64,000 bases of DNA from Brachymonas denitrificans (GTDB lineage: Bacteria > Pseudomonadota > Gammaproteobacteria > Burkholderiales > Burkholderiaceae_C): NCBI RefSeq assembly GCF_907163135.1, contig NZ_CAJQUA010000001.1:1069001-1133000 (forward strand), read 5' to 3'. Below the pieces are notes generated by a model, which was not told the origin of the DNA, did no database searches, and saw nothing but the letters and a program-made list of their open reading frames with translations. Below are positions 56,808 to 64,000 of this stretch, piece by piece. Each line of letters begins with the position of its first letter. The stretch's first letter is position 1. Made by a program: the position numbers and the translations under genes.

Positions 56808-57158
56808 TTAATGCCGCGGGGCATCTCCCTGGTGCCAGGAGGCAACAGGGATTTCACCCGTTCCGGCCTGCGGTTCGTCACTGCGGCGGAAGTGGCGCAA
56901 CAGCCATTGTTGCATGCCGCCCATGCCCAGGGCCAGCGCTACATAGGTCAGCATGGCGCCATCGTGCTGCTGCAGCAGCAGGCCGAGCAGCAGGATCAGC
57001 ACGCCACAGCCGAAAAGCCACAGCCATTCGCGCTGCCAGCGCAGCGTCACGTCGCGCCGGCGTGCCAGCACGCGGTGGGTAATCAGCAACAGGCTGGCCA
57101 GCCAGAGGGCCGGAAGCACGAAGTTGAGCAGGTGGTTGAGGAGAGCAAACAGTCCCAT
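56808..57158 (-). CDS. Small hypothetical membrane protein
   Basis: The 116-residue product from ATG 57158 has three hydrophobic helices ([36 protein letters not shown] and [18 protein letters not shown]) split by basic loops. It is convergent with nothing and divergent from hemA. I do not recognise it. Some Burkholderiales genomes have a hypothetical protein at this place beside hemA. Coding evidence is the membrane pattern and open frame; the ribosome site is weak. Confidence 0.6.
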   Translation of the reverse strand: MGLFALLNHLLNFVLPALWLASLLLITHRVLARRRDVTLRWQREWLWLFGCGVLILLLGLLLQQHDGAMLTYVALALGMGGMQQWLLRHFRRSDEPQAGTGEIPVASWHQGDAPRH

Positions 57159-57226
57159 GGAACAGCATTTTCGCGCAAACGGGAGCACGATATGACACAG
57201 GTCCCGCCAGAGTCTAGAGCGTCGTC

Positions 57227-57256
57227 AAGACAGGCGGCCATCTTCGATTTTATAAT
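57227..57256 (+). promoter_or_regulatory. hemA promoter, start at or near the first codon
   Basis: There is a perfect -10 TATAAT (57251-57256) and a -35 AAGACA (57227-57232) at 18 bases. The usual start distance puts +1 at 57263-57264, on the A of the hemA ATG, so the message may be leaderless. No ribosome site is present before ATG. Confidence 0.65.
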
Positions 57257-57263
57257 CCCTGCC

Positions 57264-58535
57264 ATGTCAGTCTGGGCTCTAGGCATCAACCACCACACCG
57301 CACCGCTGGATTTGCGCGGCCGCTTCTCGTTTGCGGTCGACCAGATGGGCCCTGCGCTGCACGGCCTGCGCCAGGCCTTTGCGCACCATCCCGAAGCAGC
57401 CATCATCTCCACCTGCAACCGCACGGAGGTGTACTGCGCCAGCGACCGCGTCGATATCGACCATACCCTGGCCTGGCTGGCCCGTGCCGGCAACGTGCCC
57501 GAGCACGCCCTGCGCGACTACACCTATACCCTGCAGAACGATACGGCCGCGCGCCACGCCTTCCGCGTCGCCAGTGGGCTCGACAGCATGGTGCTGGGCG
57601 AGGCGCAGATCCTCGGCCAGATGAAGGATGCCGTGCGCGCCGCCGAGGCAGCCGGCAGCCTGGGCACCACGCTCAACCAGCTGTTCCAGCGCAGTTTTTC
57701 CGTGGCCAAGCTGGTGCGCAGCAGCACCGAGATCGGCGCGCACAGCATCAGCATGGCTGCTGCCGCGGTGCGTCTGGCCTCGCAGCTGTTCGAGGATCTG
57801 AGCCAGATCCGCATCCTGTTCGTGGGTGCCGGCGAGATGATCGAGCTGGCGAGCACGCACTTTGCCGCGCGCAACCCGAAGCAGATGGTGATTGCCAACC
57901 GCACCATGGAGCGCGGCGAGGCGCTGGCCAAGCGCTTCGGCGCCAGCGTGATGAAGCTGGCCGATATTCCCGAACGCCTGCATGAGTTCGATGCCGTGGT
58001 GAGCTGCACCGCGAGCACCCTGCCCATCATTGGTCTGGGAGCTGTGGAACGCGCGCTCAAGAAACGCCGCCATCGCCCCATGTTCATGGTCGATCTGGCC
58101 GTTCCGCGCGATATCGAGCCCGAGGTGAAGGCGCTCAATGACGCCTATCTCTACACGGTGGACGATCTGGCCACCGTGGTGCAGACCGGCCAGGCCAACC
58201 GCCAGGCTGCCGTGGCGCAGGCCGAAGCCATCATCGATGAAGGCGTGCGCAACTTCATGCACTGGCTGCAGCAGCGCGATCCCAACTACGGGGCCGTGTC
58301 GCTGATCCGTCAGGTACACCAGCGTGCCGACGAATGGCGCGAGGCAGAAATCGCCAAGGCGCGCAAACGTCTGGCCAAGGGTGATGATGTGGAAGCCGTG
58401 CTCGAGGCGCTGTCGCGCGGCCTCACGCAGAAGATGCTGCACGGCACCATGAAAGAGCTGCAGAGCACCGAAATGTCGCGCCAGATCCAGGCGGCGGAAA
58501 CGGTGCAGCGCCTGTTCCTGAACAAGCAGCGCTAG
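57264..58535 (+). CDS. hemA: Glutamyl-tRNA reductase
   Basis: HemA reduces glutamyl-tRNA to glutamate-1-semialdehyde, the entry to tetrapyrrole (heme) synthesis. The 423-residue protein has the active cysteine in [12 protein letters not shown] (Cys51), [16 protein letters not shown], the NADPH-binding [12 protein letters not shown] and [13 protein letters not shown] 57264 is the family-like start ([14 protein letters not shown]); a longer frame from 56766 is only the antisense of the divergent gene. prfA follows. Confidence 0.97.
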   Translation: MSVWALGINHHTAPLDLRGRFSFAVDQMGPALHGLRQAFAHHPEAAIISTCNRTEVYCASDRVDIDHTLAWLARAGNVPEHALRDYTYTLQNDTAARHAFRVASGLDSMVLGEAQILGQMKDAVRAAEAAGSLGTTLNQLFQRSFSVAKLVRSSTEIGAHSISMAAAAVRLASQLFEDLSQIRILFVGAGEMIELASTHFAARNPKQMVIANRTMERGEALAKRFGASVMKLADIPERLHEFDAVVSCTASTLPIIGLGAVERALKKRRHRPMFMVDLAVPRDIEPEVKALNDAYLYTVDDLATVVQTGQANRQAAVAQAEAIIDEGVRNFMHWLQQRDPNYGAVSLIRQVHQRADEWREAEIAKARKRLAKGDDVEAVLEALSRGLTQKMLHGTMKELQSTEMSRQIQAAETVQRLFLNKQR

Positions 58536-58670
58536 CTGCGGTCGCGCCTGGTGAGCCTTCGCAGGTGCGTGGCTCACCGCAGGCGTTGCGGCCACGCCCG
58601 CCGCAACGCTCCTCCCTCCGATTCCGGCGCAGCGCGCCCGTTCGCCCCCTTCCCGCCCAGCCCCATCCGC

Positions 58671-59774
58671 ATGAAACCGTTTCTCCGCAACCAGCTCGCC
58701 CGCTACGCCGAACGCCTGCACGAGCTGGATTTCCTGCTCAGCCGCGAAGACATCATGCAGGACATGGCACAGTTTCTCGCGCTCTCGCGCGAGCACAACG
58801 AGATCGGGCAGATCGCCGGCCGTTTCACGCGTTACCGCCAGGTGGAGGCGGATATGGCCGCCGCGCGCGACATGCTGGACGACCCGGACATGGCCGAGAT
58901 GGCCGAGGAGGAAATCAGCGGTGGTGAAGCCGAGCTGGCAAAGCTGGAAGACGAGCTGCAGCGCCTGCTGCTGCCCAAGGACCCCGATGCCGACCGACCG
59001 GCCTATGTGGAAATCCGCGCCGGCACCGGCGGCGACGAATCCGCCCTGTTTGCCGGCGATCTGGCGCGCATGTACACGCGCTATGCCGAATCGCAGGGCT
59101 GGCGTGTGGAAACCATGAGCGAATCGCCGGCCGAACTGGGCGGCTACAAGGAAATCGTGCTGCGCATGGAGGGTCCGGACAGCAGCGATACGCACCAGGG
59201 CGTCTACGGCACGCTGATGTTCGAATCCGGAGGCCATCGCGTACAGCGGGTTCCGGTGACCGAATCGCAGGGCCGCATCCATACCAGCGCCTGCACGGTG
59301 GCCGTGATGCCGGAGCCCGATCCCGCGCAGGCCATCACGATCAATCCGGCCGACCTGCGCATCGACACCTTCCGCGCCAGCGGTGCCGGCGGCCAGCACA
59401 TCAACAAGACCGACTCGGCCGTGCGCGTGGTGCACCTGCCGACCGGCATCGTGGCCGAATGCCAGGACGGCCGCAGCCAGCACAGCAACAAGGCCAAGGC
59501 CCTGCAGGTACTGCAGGCGCGCATCCAGGAGAAGGAGCGCAGCGAACGCGCCGCCAGGGAAGCCGCCATGCGCAAGGGACTGGTCGGCAGCGGTGACCGC
59601 AGCGACCGCATCCGCACCTACAACTTCCCCCAGGGCCGGCTGACGGATCACCGCATCAACCTGACGCTGTACAAGCTGGGCTACATCATGGAGGGCGACC
59701 TGTCGGAAGTGCTGCAGGCGCTGCGCCATGCGCGCGATGCGGAGCAGCTGGCGGAGCTGGAAGTCAACGGCTGA
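58671..59774 (+). CDS. prfA: Peptide chain release factor 1
   Basis: RF1 reads UAA and UAG stop codons and triggers peptide release. The 367-residue product has the RF1 tripeptide PVT at residues 195-197 ([17 protein letters not shown]) and the GGQ motif at 240-242 ([11 protein letters not shown]), whose Gln is methylated by PrmC. ATG 58671 gives the normal length; the gap from hemA is 135 bases. In relatives prmC follows directly, but here an efflux cassette intervenes. Confidence 0.98.
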   Translation: MKPFLRNQLARYAERLHELDFLLSREDIMQDMAQFLALSREHNEIGQIAGRFTRYRQVEADMAAARDMLDDPDMAEMAEEEISGGEAELAKLEDELQRLLLPKDPDADRPAYVEIRAGTGGDESALFAGDLARMYTRYAESQGWRVETMSESPAELGGYKEIVLRMEGPDSSDTHQGVYGTLMFESGGHRVQRVPVTESQGRIHTSACTVAVMPEPDPAQAITINPADLRIDTFRASGAGGQHINKTDSAVRVVHLPTGIVAECQDGRSQHSNKAKALQVLQARIQEKERSERAAREAAMRKGLVGSGDRSDRIRTYNFPQGRLTDHRINLTLYKLGYIMEGDLSEVLQALRHARDAEQLAELEVNG

Positions 59775-59835
59775 CCAGCCGCCCTGCGCCGGCAAGCCAG
59801 CCCCCTTGCCCCCGAATCAGGCATGCAAATCCCTG

Positions 59836-59885
59836 TTGACGTGCGCTTGTGTTTGCCGCAACAATACTTGCCAAAGCAATTATTG
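59836..59885 (+). promoter_or_regulatory. marR-emrAB promoter and MarR-type operator
   Basis: There is a -35 TTGACG (59836-59841), 18 bases, and a -10 AACAAT (59860-59865). A 24-base near-perfect palindrome follows: CAATACTTGC (59862-59871), CAAA, GCAATTATTG (59876-59885), one mismatch. It covers the -10 and the start, as a MarR autorepressor site would. Confidence 0.72.
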
Positions 59886-59897
59886 AATCAGCAACAA

Positions 59898-60383
59898 ATG
59901 CAGCCTTCTTCCCCCGCGCGGCGCCAACCCGTTTCTCCCCAGCAGGCCGAATTGCTGGGCAGCACCCTGTTCCTGCTGCGCAACGGCCTGTCCGAAGCGA
60001 TAGAGAGGGAGCTGGCACGCGGCGACTCCGGCTTGCGCATGAGCCAGGTGCAGGTGCTGTTGCGCCTGGGCAATCACGACAGCCTGACTGCCGGAGAGCT
60101 TGCACGTGCCATCGGCCACGACCCCGGCGCCCTGACGCGTCTGGTGGACCAGTTGGTGAAAAAACAGCTGGTGGAGCGCCATCCGCATGAGACGGACCGC
60201 CGCGCGCTTCGGATCGCCCTGACTGCACGGGGCCGCGACACCTATCGCATGCTCTACGGCCTGCGCATGCAGGTGATGGAGCGCATGTTGCAGGACTTTG
60301 ACGAGGATGAACGCTACCGGGTGATGGACTTCCTGCAGCGCATGCTGCAGGGCTTGCAGGCGCACCCGCCCAGTTCAGGCTGA
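59898..60383 (+). CDS. MarR-family transcriptional repressor
   Basis: The 161-residue protein has the MarR winged-helix: SQVQVLLRLGNHDSLTAGEL, then the recognition helix DPGALTRLVDQLVKKQLVER and wing HETDRRALRIALTARG. It is encoded just before the efflux genes and after a palindrome over the promoter, so it probably represses them until a drug-like ligand binds. ATG 59898 is chosen over 59823, because the promoter lies between the two. Confidence 0.9.
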   Translation: MQPSSPARRQPVSPQQAELLGSTLFLLRNGLSEAIERELARGDSGLRMSQVQVLLRLGNHDSLTAGELARAIGHDPGALTRLVDQLVKKQLVERHPHETDRRALRIALTARGRDTYRMLYGLRMQVMERMLQDFDEDERYRVMDFLQRMLQGLQAHPPSSG

Positions 60384-60484
60384 GATGCCGCCGTGAAACG
60401 CCGCCCGGGCGCGCCTTCTGCCGGGCGGCAGTGCATGCAAGGCCCTCAGGCAGTACCGCCCTTGTCCCTTTTCCCCGTCTTATC

Positions 60485-61747
60485 ATGACCCACTCTTCCA
60501 GCGCCGCTTCCGCAGCGACCATTCCCGATGCCGCAGCATCACCGCGACACATCCATCTCGACCCCGACCACAAGCCGCCCGGAACCAGACTCTCGCGCGA
60601 GCAGAAGCGCCGCCGCGCGTTGACGCTGCTCACGCTGTTCGTGCTGCTGGCCGCAGGTGCGGCCATCGCCTGGTATCTGCTGGTGGGCGAGTGGAACGAA
60701 AGCACGGATGACGCCTATGTCGCCGGCGACATGGCACAGATCAATAGCCAGATCCCCGGCACGCTGGTGAGCGTGAAGGTGCGCGATGGCGATAAGGTGC
60801 AGGCGGGCGACGTGCTGGCCGAACTGGACCCCACCGACACCGCCGTGGCGCTGGCGCAGGCCAAGTCTGCCCTGGCCAATGCCGTGCGGCAATCGCACGG
60901 GCTGTTCAACCAGGCCAACAGCGCACAGAGCGACCTCGCCGCACGCGCACAGGCCCTGTCGACGGCGCGCAGCGACTATGAACGCCGCGTGACGCTGGCC
61001 AGGACCGGCGCCGTTTCCAGCGAGGAAGTGGACCACGCCCGCCAGTCCCTGGCAGCCGCTCAGGCCGCCTACAACGCAGCCCGCCAGCAATATGACGCCC
61101 GCCGTGTGCTGGTGGCCGGCACCGAGCTGAGCACCCAGCCGGCCGTGGAAGTTGCCGCCGCACAGCTGCGCGCCGCCTACCTCAACAGCCGGCGCAACGC
61201 CATCCTGAGTCCGCTCGACGGCTATGTGGCGCGCCGCACGGCCCAGGTCGGCCAGCGCGTGCAGCCGGGCCAGGCAATGATGACCATCGTGCCGCTGCAG
61301 GATGTGTGGATCGACGCCAACTTCAAGGAAACCCAACTGCGCAAGATGCGCATCGGCCAGCCTGCCACCATCGAAACCGACCTGTACGGCAGCAAGGTGC
61401 GCTACACCGGCAAGGTCGCCAGCCTGGGCGTGGGCACCGGCAGCGTTTTCGCCCTGCTGCCGGCGCAGAATGCCACCGGCAACTGGATCAAGATCGTGCA
61501 GCGCATCCCCGTGCGCATCACGCTGGACCAGCCGCAGCAGCTGGAGCAACACCCGCTGCGGCTCGGCATGTCCACCACGGTGGAGGTGGACATTCACAAC
61601 CAGAGCGGCCCGCTGCTGGCACAGCAGCCCGCCCCCGGCGCGGTCCAGACCACCGACGTTTACGCCCGCTACAACGCGCAGGCCGACGCCCTGATCGCCC
61701 AGGTGATTCAGGAGAACCGCCCCGGCACCGCCGGCAAAAAAGGCTGA
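60485..61747 (+). CDS. EmrA-type membrane-fusion protein of an efflux pump
   Basis: The 420-residue adaptor has one membrane helix (LTLLTLFVLLAAGAAIAWYLL). A lipoyl/biotinyl-like domain pair is split by a coiled-coil (VSVKVRDGDKVQAGDVLAEL and ILSPLDGYVARRTAQVG), and a beta-barrel follows. EmrA bridges the inner-membrane pump to the outer membrane. It lies 101 bases after marR and three bases before emrB. No outer-membrane channel gene is in the window. Confidence 0.92.
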   Translation: MTHSSSAASAATIPDAAASPRHIHLDPDHKPPGTRLSREQKRRRALTLLTLFVLLAAGAAIAWYLLVGEWNESTDDAYVAGDMAQINSQIPGTLVSVKVRDGDKVQAGDVLAELDPTDTAVALAQAKSALANAVRQSHGLFNQANSAQSDLAARAQALSTARSDYERRVTLARTGAVSSEEVDHARQSLAAAQAAYNAARQQYDARRVLVAGTELSTQPAVEVAAAQLRAAYLNSRRNAILSPLDGYVARRTAQVGQRVQPGQAMMTIVPLQDVWIDANFKETQLRKMRIGQPATIETDLYGSKVRYTGKVASLGVGTGSVFALLPAQNATGNWIKIVQRIPVRITLDQPQQLEQHPLRLGMSTTVEVDIHNQSGPLLAQQPAPGAVQTTDVYARYNAQADALIAQVIQENRPGTAGKKG

Positions 61748-61750
61748 TCC

Positions 61751-63367
61751 GTGCCGGAAGCCACCACCCTGCCCGGGAAGGGCACATCGCCGCCCGCACA
61801 GCCGGCAGCCCTATCCGCGGCAGCCCGGGGCGATGCGCCCGCCTTCGTGCCGCGCAACTTCGGCCTGACGGTGTTCGCGCTGTGCCTGGCCACCTTCATG
61901 CAGGTGCTCGACACCACCATTGCCAACGTCTCGTTGCCGACCATTGCCGGCAACCTGGGGGTGAGCATGAGTCAGGGTACCTGGGTGATTACCTCGTTTG
62001 CCGTCTCCAATGCCATCTTCCTGCCGCTGACGGGCTTTCTCACACGCCGCTTTGGCGAGGTGCGCCTGTTCATTTGGGCCACCCTGCTGTTTTCGCTCGC
62101 GTCCTTCCTGTGCGGCATTGCCACCCACATGACGGAGCTGATCATCTTCCGTGCGCTGCAGGGCGCAGTAGCCGGGCCGATGTACCCCATCACGCAATCG
62201 CTGCTGTACTCGCTGTTCCCGCCCTCCAAACGCGGCATGGCCATGGCCATCCTGGCGATGGTGACCGTGGTGGCACCCATTGCCGGGCCGCTGCTGGGCG
62301 GCTGGATCACGGAAAGCTATTCCTGGGAATGGATTTTCATCATCAACGTTCCGATTGGTATTTTTTCCAGTTTTGTGGTTGCCTGGCAAATGCGATCCCG
62401 TGCAGCCAGCACCGAGCGCCCGAAGATCGACTATGTCGGGCTGCTCACGCTGGTGCTGGGCGTGGGCGCGCTGCAGCTGGTGCTCGATCTCGGCAATGAG
62501 CACGACTGGTTTGCCTCGGGCACCATCATCTGGCTCACCGCCTTGTCGGTAGTCAGCCTGCTCGTGTTCCTGATCTGGGAGCTGACGCAGGATGATCCCA
62601 TCGTGGATCTGCGCCTGTTCCGCCACCGCAACTTCCGCAACGGCACGGCGGCGCTGGTAGTGGCCTATGCCGCCTTCTTTTCGATCGGCCTGCTGGTGCC
62701 GCTGTGGCTGCAGCGCACTGTCGGCTATACCAGCATCTGGGCGGGCATGGCGGCAGCGCCGATCGGCATTCTGCCCATCCTGCTGACGCCCTTCATCGGC
62801 AAATATGCCGTCAAGACCGACCTGCGTCTGCTCGCCACCGGCGCCTTCATCGTGATGTCGGTAACCTCCTTCATCCGCTCGGGCTTCTTCATCGGGATCG
62901 ACTTCTTCCACATCGCGGCGGCGCAATTCCTGCTGGGCCTGGGAGTGGCACTGTTCTTCATGCCGATGATGACGATCCTGCTGTCCGACCTCACGCTGAA
63001 GGAAATTCCGGCCGGCTCCGGCCTGTCCACCTTCCTGCGCACGCTGGGCGGCAGTTTCTCGGCCAGCATCACGACTTACGTCTGGGAAAAACGCGCAGTG
63101 GTGCATCATGCACATCTGGCCGAGCACATTTCCCCGTCCAATCCGCAAGCCATGCAGACCCTCGAACAGCTGAGCCAGGCCAACGGCGGCGACCCCGCCC
63201 CCGGCCTCGCCCTGATCAACCAACTGATCACCCAGCAGGCCTACCAGATCTCGTTCAACGAGCTGTTCCATGTGCTTGGCTGGCTGTTCCTGCTGCTGAT
63301 TCCGCTGGTCTGGATGACCAAGCCTCCCTTCAGCGCCAAGCACGGCGGTGGCGATGGCGGGCACTGA
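61751..63367 (+). CDS. DHA2-family (EmrB-like) multidrug efflux transporter
   Basis: The 538-residue MFS protein has about 14 membrane helices and the DHA2 signatures TFMQVLDTTIANVSLPTIAG and GAVAGPMYPITQSLL, with the loop GFLTRRFGEVRLFIW. It uses the proton gradient to expel hydrophobic drugs with EmrA. The start is GTG 61751. After its stop a hairpin GACACTA-AGA-TAGTGTC (63366-63382) follows with no T-run, so read-through to prmC is possible. Confidence 0.92.
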   Translation: MPEATTLPGKGTSPPAQPAALSAAARGDAPAFVPRNFGLTVFALCLATFMQVLDTTIANVSLPTIAGNLGVSMSQGTWVITSFAVSNAIFLPLTGFLTRRFGEVRLFIWATLLFSLASFLCGIATHMTELIIFRALQGAVAGPMYPITQSLLYSLFPPSKRGMAMAILAMVTVVAPIAGPLLGGWITESYSWEWIFIINVPIGIFSSFVVAWQMRSRAASTERPKIDYVGLLTLVLGVGALQLVLDLGNEHDWFASGTIIWLTALSVVSLLVFLIWELTQDDPIVDLRLFRHRNFRNGTAALVVAYAAFFSIGLLVPLWLQRTVGYTSIWAGMAAAPIGILPILLTPFIGKYAVKTDLRLLATGAFIVMSVTSFIRSGFFIGIDFFHIAAAQFLLGLGVALFFMPMMTILLSDLTLKEIPAGSGLSTFLRTLGGSFSASITTYVWEKRAVVHHAHLAEHISPSNPQAMQTLEQLSQANGGDPAPGLALINQLITQQAYQISFNELFHVLGWLFLLLIPLVWMTKPPFSAKHGGGDGGH

Positions 63368-63409
63368 CACTAAGATAGTGTCCTCGTTCCAGCATCCGCT
63401 TTACCGCCC

Positions 63410-64000
63410 ATGAGCCAGCCCCCTCTTTCCATCGCCGACGCCCTGCGCCAGGCGCAACTGCAGCAATTGCCCCGCCTGGATGCCCAGATGCTGCTGCTGC
63501 ATGTGCTCGGACAGTCGCCCCGCGATCGCGCCTGGCTGCTGGCGCATGACGACGATCTGCTGGATACGGCCACGCAGGCGCGCTGGGAGGCCCTGTGCCT
63601 GCGCCGCCTGGCCGGAGAGCCCATGGCCTATTTGCTCGGCCAGCGCGAGTTCTTTGGCCTGGAGCTGCAGGTGGACGCCCGCGTGCTCGACCCGCGTCCG
63701 GATACGGAAATTCTGGTGGAGTGGGCGCTGGAGCTGCTGCCTTCCCTGGCCTCCAGCCCCGCCATTGCCGATCTGGGCACCGGCAGCGGCGCCATTGCCT
63801 GCGCCATAGCCGCGCATGCCCCCGGCGCACAGGTTTTCGCCTGCGATGCCAGCGACGATGCCCTGGCGGTGGCCCGCAGCAATGCGGAACAGCTGCAGCT
63901 TCCCGTGCAGTTTGCCCATGGCTGCTGGCTGCAGGCCTTCGCGCCAGCCACTCCGCGCTTCGACCTCATCGTGAGCAACCCGCCCTACATCCGCGCTGAC
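63410..64000 (+). CDS. prmC: Protein-(glutamine-N5) methyltransferase, release factor-specific (cut by window edge)
   Basis: PrmC methylates the Gln of the GGQ motif in RF1 and RF2. The visible 197 residues hold the N-terminal helical domain (LRQAQLQQLPRLDAQMLLLH), RREFFG-like QREFFGLELQV, RPDTEILVEWAL, SAM motif IADLGTGSGAIACAIA, and the substrate motif SNPPYIRAD at the edge. It normally sits next to prfA; here marR, emrA and emrB lie between. The stop is outside the window. Confidence 0.95.
   Translation, partial: MSQPPLSIADALRQAQLQQLPRLDAQMLLLHVLGQSPRDRAWLLAHDDDLLDTATQARWEALCLRRLAGEPMAYLLGQREFFGLELQVDARVLDPRPDTEILVEWALELLPSLASSPAIADLGTGSGAIACAIAAHAPGAQVFACDASDDALAVARSNAEQLQLPVQFAHGCWLQAFAPATPRFDLIVSNPPYIRAD

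Noticed and set aside
56766-57263. Upstream extension of hemA by 166 codons
   Set aside because: The added part is antisense to the small membrane protein, and the family start and promoter both fit 57264.
63366-63382. Hairpin after emrB as an intrinsic terminator
   Set aside because: The seven-base stem is perfect but there is no T-run on either strand, so it is not listed as a terminator.

Overview
The window is a dense, GC-rich stretch of bacterial chromosome with about 58 protein genes, four tRNAs, and many intrinsic terminators. Gene content and order point to Burkholderiales, most likely Comamonadaceae. The signs are guaB-guaA followed by tadA and an LD-carboxypeptidase, smpB divergent from ratA-rnfH, the rimP-nusA-infB-rbfA-truB cluster, a stand-alone EarP, a very large DUF3683-type FAD/Fe-S oxidoreductase, and hemA-prfA with prmC nearby. 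No species can be named from the sequence alone. I saw no CRISPR array, insertion sequence, prophage or replication origin.

Layout. Positions 1-2400 hold the start of an LD-carboxypeptidase, a TadA fused to a degenerate alpha/beta-hydrolase domain, and a small unknown gene. Positions 2492-4170 carry a HipBA toxin-antitoxin pair with a clear promoter and operator, lying between guaA and tadA. Positions 4235-8708 hold guaA, guaB, a small lipoprotein, rnfH and ratA, with smpB divergent. Positions 9492-14989 encode a TrpB2-type enzyme, a 3-hydroxyisobutyryl-CoA hydrolase-like protein, a DMT transporter and TypA. Positions 15039-21702 form the translation/transcription operon rimP-nusA-infB-rbfA-truB. 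It reads leftwards from a near-consensus promoter and has an intrinsic terminator in its leader. fabI diverges from it.

Positions 22900-29224 hold an Orn/Lys/Arg decarboxylase, an NfeD/stomatin pair, tRNA-Ser, an LpxH-like phosphatase and a glycosyltransferase. Positions 29316-37708 are mixed: a choice-of-anchor I lipoprotein, alkB, tRNA-Gly, a universal stress protein, a hemerythrin, a membrane protein with a P1 peptidase, pgsA, and a haloacetate-dehalogenase-like/tartrate-dehydrogenase-like pair. Positions 38000-48248 are housekeeping: hupB, tRNA-Val, ppiD, tRNA-His, uvrC, earP, coaBC, aroQ, rnhA, a YafS-like methyltransferase and gloB. Positions 48282-56655 hold MltD with an unusual 13-residue-repeat tail, MAPEG and HIT proteins, a YceB-like lipoprotein, a methyltransferase and the 1318-residue oxidoreductase. 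Positions 56808-64000 hold hemA (probably leaderless), prfA, a marR-emrA-emrB drug-efflux cassette with a clear MarR operator, and the start of prmC.

Most of the window is core metabolism and translation. The parts that look accessory or new are the hipBA insertion with a possible truncated ORF beside it, the TadA-hydrolase fusion, the MltD repeat tail, and the efflux cassette between prfA and prmC. On the regulatory side the best leads are the attenuator-like terminator before nusA and the leaderless arrangement of hemA.
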